DNA from: a virus
Reading direction: 5' to 3' (one strand)
Length of the DNA: 64,000 bases
Virus record (IMG/VR): IMGVR_UViG_3300009180_000021
Location: 62,001 to 126,000 of that record
Part shown: piece after piece, positions 28,609 through 36,363 of the stretch
Layout: every line of letters begins with the position of its first letter
Numbering within the stretch: position 1 is the stretch's first letter
Position numbers and translations under genes: made by a program
The notes under the pieces: model-generated
What the model was told of the DNA's origin: nothing
Database searches by the model: none
The model's input: only the letters and a program-made list of their open reading frames with translations

Positions 28609-30273
28609 TTATGTGTTTGCCTTGATTGATGCATATTGTATGAAGTCGTCATTGAATTTAATATTTTCAGATCTAACCTTATCTGAATGATTTATATTGT
28701 CTATGTATGTATTTATATATGTTACTATATCATCATATTCATGCTTAGTAATATTAGACCCATGCATAGAAAAGCCATAATCTACATATTGTAACAAAGT
28801 TAGTATGCTCATAGATGATATCTTGTCTATATCTTTTAGATGACTAAAGCATAATTTTGCTGTATTATCAAAATGCTGACTGCTATTTGTGTCTATTTCT
28901 TTTTCAATTTTATTCATAAATGTTGCTGAACTGTGCCAGTCTGATCTATAGGTACTGTCTATATGATCCAAATGATTTTCCCATTTTTTTGCTATGTCAT
29001 CCCAATTATAGTATTTTTCTGTAAGCTGTCTAGTCTTTTGGCCTATAGCCGATCTCTCTGAGTCTGACATATTGCATAATTTAACTATTTCATTTGCTAA
29101 TTGTTCATTATCTGGATAAACTCTTATTGCTTTTGTTTCAAGTTCTTTAAAGTATGATTTTGGACTAATAGGAACAGCATCTAGCTTTTTTACAATATCG
29201 CACATTGCACTATAATCAACTGTAAATATTGGTAATCCGCAAGCTCCTGCTTCTGTTTGTGGGCATCCAAAACCTTCGCATATGGAATATTGTACATAAG
29301 CATCGAATAGATTATAGACCTTAGCTAGCTGTTCAGTTGATATTCCATTTGTTACAGAGGAGAATGTCATGCTTTTTTCCAAACATCTTGAACATACTTT
29401 TTGTGGTCCTACAAAGACACTTGAACTCATATTACCACAACGTCTACATAGATATGTAAATAGTACTCTGTTAGCTAGTCTGTGTTCTTTTAAAAGTTCT
29501 GGCAGATCCCAACCAGCATCAGGATAACTTGTATGAATATACAAATATATTTTTTTACCCAGCGGATTATTTTCTTCTTTCAAGATATCCATAGCTTTTC
29601 TAAAAGAAACCATAAGTTCTGGTATCAATTTTCTTTTTTGATTTCTCATAACTGATCCTATGACTATGCTGTCATTAGGTATGTCATACTCTTCTTTTAG
29701 AGATTTTTTGTCTTTTACTGGATGAAACGTAAAGAGATCAACCCCAGGGGATGCGGTATCTATATAATTTATCTTGCCTGAGCTTTGATCTTTTAGAACA
29801 TTGGCACCCCAATCAGAATAAGTAAAAATACTGTCGGCAGAGAGAAATGTGTCTATCCACTCTTCCTGCTGTGGAGCGGAGTCAACTGTTGGCATAAGTA
29901 TCCAATGAAAGAATTTTCTTAAAGGCGATAGTGCTTGGTACGAACTCATCCAATAATCCCTAATATCTATCACAACATCTGGCTTAAAATCTAATAAGAC
30001 TTTTTCAAATCTCCATCTACCAAATTGATTATCTCCCCTCGAAGTATACTCTTTGTGTCTTGGATCATCTTCCTTGACTGCATTAGCATAGTATCTCCAA
30101 GGTATATTCTTATCTCTTGCATCATTTACCATGCCATAAGAAGCAAATTCTGCTATGTCATACTTGTTAGTCTTATACAGTCGAGATAGGATTTCTCTAG
30201 TATAAATTGAAAAGCCAGAGCTAAGAAAGCTGGCTTCAGAAACCATGAGTATTTTAAGTTTTGATTTATTCAT
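28609..30273 (-). CDS. Family 4-type glycosyltransferase
   Basis: 554 residues. The N-terminus (ILMVSEASFLSSGFSIYTREIL) is the typical GT4 acceptor-lobe start with a Gly-rich loop. SPGVDLFTFHP marks the lobe junction. The donor-binding lobe contains IVIGSVMRNQKRK, the CRRCG/CSRC zinc-like insert (about residues 280-300), and FDAYVQYSICEGFGCPQTEAGACGLPIF with the key EGFG...E motif. About 120 extra C-terminal helical residues follow. Likely first gene of the island transcribed after the terminator at about 30.3 kb. Substrate unknown; virion or DNA glycosylation are both possible. Confidence 0.8.
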   Translation of the reverse strand: MNKSKLKILMVSEASFLSSGFSIYTREILSRLYKTNKYDIAEFASYGMVNDARDKNIPWRYYANAVKEDDPRHKEYTSRGDNQFGRWRFEKVLLDFKPDVVIDIRDYWMSSYQALSPLRKFFHWILMPTVDSAPQQEEWIDTFLSADSIFTYSDWGANVLKDQSSGKINYIDTASPGVDLFTFHPVKDKKSLKEEYDIPNDSIVIGSVMRNQKRKLIPELMVSFRKAMDILKEENNPLGKKIYLYIHTSYPDAGWDLPELLKEHRLANRVLFTYLCRRCGNMSSSVFVGPQKVCSRCLEKSMTFSSVTNGISTEQLAKVYNLFDAYVQYSICEGFGCPQTEAGACGLPIFTVDYSAMCDIVKKLDAVPISPKSYFKELETKAIRVYPDNEQLANEIVKLCNMSDSERSAIGQKTRQLTEKYYNWDDIAKKWENHLDHIDSTYRSDWHSSATFMNKIEKEIDTNSSQHFDNTAKLCFSHLKDIDKISSMSILTLLQYVDYGFSMHGSNITKHEYDDIVTYINTYIDNINHSDKVRSENIKFNDDFIQYASIKANT

Positions 30274-30289
30274 AATAATAAAGAGGGAA

Positions 30290-30322
30290 GATAAAAATAG
30301 GGGCGTTTTACCGCCCCCATCT
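30290..30322 (-). terminator. Rho-independent terminator after ssb
   Basis: On the - strand a GGGGCG/CGCCCC stem (30312-30317 pairs with 30300-30305) with a 6-base GTAAAA loop is followed by TATTTTTA. It lies between ssb and the glycosyltransferase operon and should separate their expression. Confidence 0.8.
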
Positions 30323-30350
30323 TTATGAAATTATATTCTAAATATCCTAA

Positions 30351-30731
30351 TCAGAAAGCAACGGACTCAGCAGGTTCCGCTTGTTCGCCCTTGCCCTGCT
30401 TTGACAACTTAGTAATCTTAGAGAAATTATTAACTCTAACCTTTAGACTACTATGCTTAACGCCATCCTTTTCCCACGTATCATTGCGTAGAGATCCTTC
30501 TACTAGAACCAGATCACCCTTCTTAAATGAAGATCCTATGATCTCAGCACCACTGTCCCATGCTTCGCAATTAATAAATGAAGTTACCTTATCCTTTTCA
30601 CCACTAGCCTTAGTATATTCCCTAGAGACAGCTACGGTAAAATTAACAACAGAAGTCTGCTTGCCGCCAGTATTAACGACTCTTAGCTCAGGATCTCTTG
30701 CTAAATTACCTCTCAAAATCGTGATATTCAT
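30351..30731 (-). CDS. ssb: Single-stranded DNA-binding protein
   Basis: 126 residues with the bacterial SSB OB-fold: start MNITILRGNLARDPELR, then VVNFTVAVSREY, FINCEAWD, KGDLVLVEGSLRNDTWEKDG and LKVRVNNF. The usual acidic DDDIPF-type tip is replaced by a short AESVAF end, so partner recruitment through the tip may differ. It has its own sigma-70-like promoter upstream and a strong terminator downstream. It coats ssDNA for the replication and recombination proteins encoded next to it. Confidence 0.95.
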   Translation of the reverse strand: MNITILRGNLARDPELRVVNTGGKQTSVVNFTVAVSREYTKASGEKDKVTSFINCEAWDSGAEIIGSSFKKGDLVLVEGSLRNDTWEKDGVKHSSLKVRVNNFSKITKLSKQGKGEQAEPAESVAF

Positions 30732-30782
30732 ATCATCTCCTTAATTAAAAATTTAAACCAAACCAAACGAACACGATAACAT

Positions 30783-30810
30783 ATGATAATCGATGGCATG
30801 TGATTGTCAA
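30783..30810 (-). promoter_or_regulatory. Sigma-70-like promoter of ssb
   Basis: On the - strand TTGACA (30810-30805), 16-base spacer, TATCAT (30788-30783), about 52 bases before the ssb ATG. It overlaps the last bases of the polymerase C-terminal gene. The spacing and hexamers match the second such promoter at 35241-35268. Confidence 0.6.
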
Positions 30811-32429
30811 GATCTCGGCGTAAAACACTTATCGACAACCAAACCATCCTTTGTTTTTGTTTTGTTGCCAATAAAAATTAGCACATTACCTTGGAATAGA
30901 TGGTGCTTATATGTCTCTAATTGTTCCGGGAAAAAGATAACAGAATCCAATAGACCATAAGCATCTTCAACACTAACAAATGCCATTTCTTGTCCTGGAT
31001 TTTTTCCCTTTTTTGTCTTAATAATATTTACATTGCTAACTTCACCGGCTAAGATTATTTTTTCTGATAGTAGCGTAGTTTTAAATTCTTTACAATTAGT
31101 ATTGGTCATACTAATATCATAAGAGTCTAATTTAGAGCAAGATATGGCTACACCCAGAAAAGAGTTTTCTGAATCAGATAACCATTCTATCTTATCTGTT
31201 AATGAATAAGGAGGATGCTCCAGTGATCTTATTAAGTTAGAAATTGGCTCTATTCTCTTTTTTGTTATCTTTTCATTAAGCAATGCTTGTAGTACGACCT
31301 TTATATCTGATGTAGGCTTATCACTTATAAGGCCCGCAAATAGTTCTAACTCTTTCTTGGTTAGAGATGACAATATTTCGTAATGAAAAAGTATTTCAGT
31401 TCTATTTTTTCTAAAATAATCCAGAGCGCCACTACCAACAAGAGCTTTTGCAGCTGTTGAGTTAATATTCAGTAATATGTGACAGATGCTTTGAATATAT
31501 CCTAATGAACTAATATCTTTTTGCTCATTAAGTTCTAGCAACTTTTTAAATACAGAATCTCCAACACCTTTGATATCTGTTAATCCAAAATATATATTCT
31601 TATCTTTAATGAAGAAATTCTTATTAAGATTGCGTAGATCTGGTAATCTAACATCAATACCCATCTCATTAGCATTTCTTGCCAATTCTTTTATCTCTTG
31701 CTGAGGATCTATCTTGTCTTTAGCAAACTTTAAATATGATGCAAAGAATATCCTGGAGAAGTGTGCTTTTGTATAAGCTGAGAGATATGCGTTCATAGCA
31801 TAACTTATACTGTGTGACTTATTGAAAGAGTATCTTTGTGATTTTTCAATCCAGCCAAAGATTTCTTCTGCCTGATCCTCTGTTACGATATTCTTTTCTT
31901 TGGATCCTGTTAAGAATTTTTTCTTCAATTTAGCCATTTCTTCTGGCTTCTTTTTTCCAATAGCCTTTCTTAACATATCAGCTTCCTGCAGATCAAATCC
32001 TGCAATATCATGGGCGATCTGCATACTCTCTTCTTGGTATATCATCTCTCCATATGTTGTCTTTAATGCTGGTTCTAATGCCATATGAAAATAGTCAATA
32101 CTTTCCAATCCATTTTTCTTATCTATATAATGATTGGTAATACTCTTGCCATCTCTTACAGACTCTAAGCATCCTGGTCTAAGAATAGCTATCAACCCAG
32201 ATAACTGTTCAATATTTTCTGGCTTAAGTTTTTTAGCCATCATTTGCCCGAGCCTAGACTCCAACTGAAAACATCCTTTAGTATTACCTTCGGATATCAA
32301 GTCCCAAGTTCTGTGACACTCCAAATTAAGATTCTCTATATTAGCAGAGAAATCTATTTTTGGAATATCGCCAGAATTGTCTATTACTTTAAACTTACAA
32401 CCGCAATCAAACGCAAAAAAATCAGACAT
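30807..32429 (-). CDS. dnaE: DNA polymerase III alpha, C-terminal half (split gene)
   Basis: About 540 residues from the ATG at 32429; AAGGGG lies 10 bases upstream, and a TTG at 32435 is an alternative. Family landmarks of bacterial PolIII alpha downstream of the palm: GCFQLESRLGQMM, LSGLIAILRPGCLE, YGEMIYQEESMQIAHDIAGF, ADMLRKAIGKKKPEEM, FNKSHSISYAMNAYLSAY, then the helix-hairpin-helix region and an OB-like domain (KIILAGEVSNVNI). The extreme N-terminus carries a CGC motif. It must pair with the N-terminal half encoded at 33296-35181 to give a whole polymerase. The start overlaps the exonuclease stop by 8 bases. Confidence 0.9.
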   Translation of the reverse strand: MSDFFAFDCGCKFKVIDNSGDIPKIDFSANIENLNLECHRTWDLISEGNTKGCFQLESRLGQMMAKKLKPENIEQLSGLIAILRPGCLESVRDGKSITNHYIDKKNGLESIDYFHMALEPALKTTYGEMIYQEESMQIAHDIAGFDLQEADMLRKAIGKKKPEEMAKLKKKFLTGSKEKNIVTEDQAEEIFGWIEKSQRYSFNKSHSISYAMNAYLSAYTKAHFSRIFFASYLKFAKDKIDPQQEIKELARNANEMGIDVRLPDLRNLNKNFFIKDKNIYFGLTDIKGVGDSVFKKLLELNEQKDISSLGYIQSICHILLNINSTAAKALVGSGALDYFRKNRTEILFHYEILSSLTKKELELFAGLISDKPTSDIKVVLQALLNEKITKKRIEPISNLIRSLEHPPYSLTDKIEWLSDSENSFLGVAISCSKLDSYDISMTNTNCKEFKTTLLSEKIILAGEVSNVNIIKTKKGKNPGQEMAFVSVEDAYGLLDSVIFFPEQLETYKHHLFQGNVLIFIGNKTKTKDGLVVDKCFTPRS

Positions 32430-33117
32430 TCGCAAATGACCCCTTAAATTTTATCTTGTTAGATAAATTCCTATGCAATTTTAAAAACCTAATTAATATA
32501 TCAGCAGTATCTTTTACGTCTTTCAGAGCATCATGAGCACCTTCTTTTGATATACCTAAATAATCTCTAAGATTATCTAGAGTATAATTTTTAAGCTCAT
32601 TGTTACCTTCAAACCAATAAAATACCATATTCATCAAGTCTACAACATCTCTAGGATAAAATAGACTAGACTTGCCCTCTTTATTGAGATTGTCATATTT
32701 TGTACTAAGTCTCTCAATAATTTTCAGATCAAACCTATTTATGTTATATCCCGCAGCAATGGGAGCACTAAAACAAGATTTTCTTTCGGATCTTGTATGA
32801 TACATATCCAGGTATGATGTAAACATTTTCCATCCATGATCCTGCTTCTGATAAGACTTCCATTCTTTTAGAATATCCTCTTTAGAAGAACCTCTCACCT
32901 TTGCATGAAAATCCAACACATCACTATCTGCATAGTCATATTCTGGATTATCTATCAATGCTTCTGGCTTAATACTAATATTAAACTCGGAGTCTGGCAC
33001 TACTTGTAGTTTAAGAGGATCTATAATTATGGCAGCTATCTGAACAGGACTACATTTCTCTGGATTAATACCGTCAGTCTCCAGATCGAAAACACAAATT
33101 TTTTGAAAATTAGGCAT
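32422..33117 (-). CDS. DEDDh 3'-5' exonuclease (DnaQ/epsilon-like)
   Basis: 231 residues. Exonuclease motifs: FDLETDGINP (Asp and Glu), YNINRFDLKIIE (Asp), and HDALKDVKDT (His and Asp), the full DEDDh set. It lies between the two halves of the polymerase gene and overlaps both neighbours (1 base as TAATG at the start, 8 bases at the end). It very likely proofreads for this polymerase. Known replicative epsilon subunits have the same domain and a beta-clamp-binding peptide; I see no clear clamp motif. Confidence 0.9.
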   Translation of the reverse strand: MPNFQKICVFDLETDGINPEKCSPVQIAAIIIDPLKLQVVPDSEFNISIKPEALIDNPEYDYADSDVLDFHAKVRGSSKEDILKEWKSYQKQDHGWKMFTSYLDMYHTRSERKSCFSAPIAAGYNINRFDLKIIERLSTKYDNLNKEGKSSLFYPRDVVDLMNMVFYWFEGNNELKNYTLDNLRDYLGISKEGAHDALKDVKDTADILIRFLKLHRNLSNKIKFKGSFANV

Positions 33118-33293
33118 TAATTGACCACCACCATTAGGTTATCGGTAAAAAATACTCTTGAGTTAGCGTCATCTACCAAATGAGCATTAATAGACTGACA
33201 ACAACTAACTTTTACAGCATTTACCTTGGTATACTCAGAACCATTTACGCTAAAATTTTCTCCTACCGCTACTTCACCGAAAGTCTTTTCCAT
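33117..33293 (-). CDS. 58-residue protein between polymerase half and exonuclease
   Basis: Short frame with a GGAGAA ribosome-binding site inside the end of the polymerase N-terminal gene. It starts 2 bases after that gene's stop and ends in TAATG, overlapping the exonuclease start by one base. The sequence begins MEKTFGEVAVGENFSVNG and has NAVKVSCCQSINAHL and a beta-rich end (RVFFTDNLMVVVN), resembling a small beta barrel. The coupling on both sides supports a real gene. Its function is unknown; a replisome accessory is plausible from position. Confidence 0.75.
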   Translation of the reverse strand: MEKTFGEVAVGENFSVNGSEYTKVNAVKVSCCQSINAHLVDDANSRVFFTDNLMVVVN

Positions 33294-33295
33294 GG

Positions 33296-35116
33296 TTATT
33301 CTCCATTTTTTAATAGGTCAGAAATAGTCATAATCTTATCTAGCATAGCTACGCCTAGAATATCAAATTTAATTACACCCAAAGATTCCAGGTCCTGCAT
33401 TTCCATGCCCGCAATAAGTTGATCATTTTTTGAATCATAAATCATGGGGCAAACATTACTCAATTCATCTATACTAATTACAATACCAGCAGCGTGTTTT
33501 GATTGATTAGATTTAGTTCCTTCCAAACGAATAGCCTGTTCAAAACGCTTGGCCAGAGGACCGGCTAATTCTCCTTCCTCATTAATATAGCACCACTCCT
33601 TGAGTTTGTCAACATTGTTTTCTAATGCCCAACGAATAATGGATGCTTCGCCAGTATCTTCTTTCATTTCTTGCAATTCGTCTGCAATTTTTGCTTCATC
33701 CGGGATGTATTTTGTTATACGATTCATCTCTTCAAATGCCACGTTGCCATATACTCTTAATACTTCCTTTAAGGCTCCACGGCCTTTCATAGTATTATAA
33801 GTTATCATTTGAGATACCTTATTGCTTCCATACTTATTTTTAATATATGAGATGATTTCTTCTCTTTTGTTAATTGGTACATCAACATCTATATCTGGCA
33901 TGGAAATACGGTCAGCAGTATTTCGACCAGAATTATAAAATCTACTGAACAATAGATCATACTTTATAGGATCTATAGCAGTAATTCCTATTAAGTAGGA
34001 TACTAAACATCCAGCAGCAGATCCTCTTCCTGGTCCCGGAAGCCAATTATTAGACTTTACATTGTTAAGTATGTCTTGAATGATAAGAAAGTAGCTGGAC
34101 AGCCCAGCGCCCTGCAAAACATCCAATTCTTCCTTAATTCTATCAACATAGATTTGTTGTTTATCCTTTGGAATATTATTGGCTATCTTATCTCTCCAAC
34201 CATTTCTGCATAATTCTCTTAGATATTCATCTGGATTAAATCCTTTTGGACATTCAAAATTTGGAAGAGCAGGTTTATTTAGAATATCATATGACTCTAT
34301 CATAGAATCTACATGATTAGTATTATCTATTTCTTCTTGAGTGTGTAAATCAGCCATTTCTTCTGGAGACAATATGTAATAATTATCTGACTTAAAAAAA
34401 CATCCCATAGGAACATCTTCATTATTAAGTATCTTTTTATTGATATCAACAAGAGTAGTCTTTAGATTATTACATAAAAGGATCCTTTGATCAACAGCAT
34501 CAGATTTATCGCAATAATGAGCATCTGGTGTGCATATTACTTTTGTTTTAGTTATTGATCCAAGTTTTCTTATCAAATCTGTTAACTGAATCTGTTCTGG
34601 TATATGTTCTCTATCCATGAGTTGAGACTCTAGAAAGAAATTATCTTTACCAAACATATCCTTCATCTTAGCTATCATTTCAATAGCTTCTTTTTCGGAA
34701 TCATCTTTGGATCTTAGTATCTTATTTGCTAATACTGATCCTAAGTGACCACAAAAACCAATTAGATTACCATCTAAGAATTCTTGTAATCTATTAAAGC
34801 TCAATCTTGGCTTATGATAAAAATTATGCTTACTATTAGATTCAGATATTATTCTGATTAAACTAGCCCATCCCTTTTTATTCTTAGCTAAAACTATAAA
34901 ATGTCCAAGCTTACTATTTTCTTTAGTCTTTATGTGAGAATCATCTTCGCTGATATATAGTTCACAACCTAAAATGGGTTTGATACCATTAGATTTCATT
35001 GACTGGTAAAACTGCACAGTTCCAGATATTGTTCCGTGGTCAGTAATTGCACACGAAGTTACTCCAAGAGTATTACATCTTTTTGCAATTTGTGCAGGCT
35101 TAGATAGTCCATCCAA
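33296..35116 (-). CDS. dnaE: DNA polymerase III alpha, N-terminal half (PHP and palm)
   Basis: About 606 residues are certain in this frame. PHP features: CAITDHGTISGTVQFY, KPILGCELYI, FIVLAKNKKGW, VVCTPDAHY-like ICTPDAHYCDKSDA. Palm features: PGPGRGSAAGCLVSYL, SMPDIDVDVPINKREEI (catalytic Asp pair), MITYNTMKGRGALKEVLR, NQSKHAAGIVIS and IKFDILGVAML (third catalytic Asp). It stops just after that Asp, where the C-terminal half takes over. No ATG exists in frame near the expected start: the frame reaches only to 35170, and the true N-terminus (HVH motif) is encoded in another frame from the ATG at 35181. Confidence 0.9.
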   Translation of the reverse strand: MDGLSKPAQIAKRCNTLGVTSCAITDHGTISGTVQFYQSMKSNGIKPILGCELYISEDDSHIKTKENSKLGHFIVLAKNKKGWASLIRIISESNSKHNFYHKPRLSFNRLQEFLDGNLIGFCGHLGSVLANKILRSKDDSEKEAIEMIAKMKDMFGKDNFFLESQLMDREHIPEQIQLTDLIRKLGSITKTKVICTPDAHYCDKSDAVDQRILLCNNLKTTLVDINKKILNNEDVPMGCFFKSDNYYILSPEEMADLHTQEEIDNTNHVDSMIESYDILNKPALPNFECPKGFNPDEYLRELCRNGWRDKIANNIPKDKQQIYVDRIKEELDVLQGAGLSSYFLIIQDILNNVKSNNWLPGPGRGSAAGCLVSYLIGITAIDPIKYDLLFSRFYNSGRNTADRISMPDIDVDVPINKREEIISYIKNKYGSNKVSQMITYNTMKGRGALKEVLRVYGNVAFEEMNRITKYIPDEAKIADELQEMKEDTGEASIIRWALENNVDKLKEWCYINEEGELAGPLAKRFEQAIRLEGTKSNQSKHAAGIVISIDELSNVCPMIYDSKNDQLIAGMEMQDLESLGVIKFDILGVAMLDKIMTISDLLKNGE

Positions 35117-35128
35117 AAGTGAGTAGTG

Positions 35129-35220
35129 TGACCCACTTAAGAATGGACGTGCAGAGGAATATACCTCTTATTCACGTCCATCTTTTATTTTCCTTCTTTT
35201 GGTATTTTGGGGGTGGGTCA
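35129..35220 (-). other. Structured start region of polymerase N-half: candidate bypass/recoding element
   Basis: On the - strand an ATG at 35181, with GAAGGAAAA upstream, opens 14 codons ending PLHVHS, then TAA (35139-35137). The polymerase frame resumes with TCA CAC TAC TCA CTT (SHYSLL) from 35131. Removing 11 bases from CATTC to ACAC restores LHVHSHYSLLDG, the exact PHP consensus spacing. The leader arm TGACCCAC (35220-35213) pairs with GTGGGTCA (35136-35129), and ATGGACGTG (35181-35173) pairs with CACGTCCAT (35151-35143), with an inner AGAGG/CCTCT stem. The structure is seen directly; bypass, frameshift or decay are interpretations. Confidence 0.6.
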
Positions 35221-35240
35221 ATGAGAAACTGACTCGATGT

Positions 35241-35268
35241 ATTGTACGATACGAACGGGTGTTGTCAA
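35241..35268 (-). promoter_or_regulatory. Sigma-70-like promoter of the polymerase genes
   Basis: On the - strand TTGACA (35268-35263), 16-base spacer, TACAAT (35246-35241), in the intergenic gap after the RecB-like gene. A start near 35234 would give a leader that contains the TGACCCAC arm of the structured element. Confidence 0.65.
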
Positions 35269-35280
35269 GCGACCGAAATA

Positions 35281-36363
35281 TCATTCTGTGGTTCCGGGTG
35301 CTTTGTACTTTGCAAATGAGTGATTCTTATTCTTATACTCTTTTACAACAGAATCCATACCATTCAGATCAATATCATGTTTAATTTGTTCACATTTTGT
35401 CATTGTTGAACCAAGACTGCAAGTTTGATTTTCTCTATATTCTACTTGCGGTTGTATGTGAGTATTGTCGAATGTTGTTTTACCAAAATGGCATAATTTT
35501 GTACACATCCAAGTTTTATTAAGTCTTGGCCTTCTTGTATTCTTAACCACCTCAAATTTTTGACGTAACATATCCTCTGTCTTAGAAAGATCTGATTTAT
35601 CAAAACATATCGAAAAAGGTCCACCGTCATTGATAAAATAGATAGAAAATATAATGTGGTCTATGTGAGGATACAAATGACTAATAGCATAATGATATAT
35701 TCTTAACTGTGGATCAGTCTGTAGTTTTTCTAAGGTCTTTTCCTTACCAGTCGCCCAATCTAATCTTCTACCAGTTTTCCAGTCAATAATTTCAATAGTA
35801 TTGTCGTTTACTAAGGTTATAAGGTCTATAGTACCCTTAATACCCAAATTACCTTCTAGCTTACCTTCTGGAGTATCATAAGAATATGCTGCCCAAGGTT
35901 TTTTAATCTCGATATCAAAATGTTGCTCTGGACATAGTATATGTCTATTCCTTGGATCGAACATACCATCATTAAATTCTATTGCTTTGTAAACCCATGC
36001 GTGACAATCTTTATAGTCTTTCAATGCCCACTTGTGATGAGAATTAGCTTCTGAATAATGCTTATATACTTCCTCTATAATAACATTCAAGCTATAGTTT
36101 GAGATATTTACTTTTCCTACCACATCATCATCGATAACTTTAACATCATCTTGCTGTGCCTTTTTTATAACTGCTAGTATTTCTAAGACTTTATGAACTA
36201 TGGTTCCTTTATCGGCTTTTTGGCCCGATGGACCACGATAGCCAAGAACATATTCGAGAAAATATTGCTGCTCGCACATTGAGTGTGTGTTATATGAACT
36301 ACTTCTAAAGTATGTGACTATAATGGTAGAATCTCCTGTAAAAATTTTTGTATATCCATGCAT
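35281..36363 (-). CDS. RecB/Cas4-family PD-(D/E)XK nuclease with probable Fe-S cluster
   Basis: Up to 360 residues. Nuclease motifs: SMCEQQYFLEYV (QxxxxxxY helix with a Cys), KGTIVHKVLEIL, GTIDLI (Asp), IIDWKTG (Glu/Asp-x-Lys) and QLRIYHYA. Three C-terminal Cys residues (WMCTKLCHFG and TMTKCEQ) plus the N-terminal Cys fit the four-Cys iron-sulfur layout of AddB/Cas4-type nucleases. It probably processes DNA ends for recombination. The start is uncertain: the ATG at 36363 lacks a ribosome-binding site, whereas an ATT at 36324 has GGAG exactly 8 bases upstream and immediately precedes VTYFRSSSYNTHS, the conserved start of the domain. Confidence 0.85.
   Translation of the reverse strand: MHGYTKIFTGDSTIIVTYFRSSSYNTHSMCEQQYFLEYVLGYRGPSGQKADKGTIVHKVLEILAVIKKAQQDDVKVIDDDVVGKVNISNYSLNVIIEEVYKHYSEANSHHKWALKDYKDCHAWVYKAIEFNDGMFDPRNRHILCPEQHFDIEIKKPWAAYSYDTPEGKLEGNLGIKGTIDLITLVNDNTIEIIDWKTGRRLDWATGKEKTLEKLQTDPQLRIYHYAISHLYPHIDHIIFSIYFINDGGPFSICFDKSDLSKTEDMLRQKFEVVKNTRRPRLNKTWMCTKLCHFGKTTFDNTHIQPQVEYRENQTCSLGSTMTKCEQIKHDIDLNGMDSVVKEYKNKNHSFAKYKAPGTTE

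Noticed and set aside
30807-33298. Split intein at the polymerase break
   Set aside because: The ends of the halves lack the Cys start and His-Asn end expected of intein junctions; other genes lie between them.
35117-35280. Group I intron or intein explanation for the broken polymerase start
   Set aside because: The non-coding insert is only 11 bases, far too short for either, and no intein motifs are visible.
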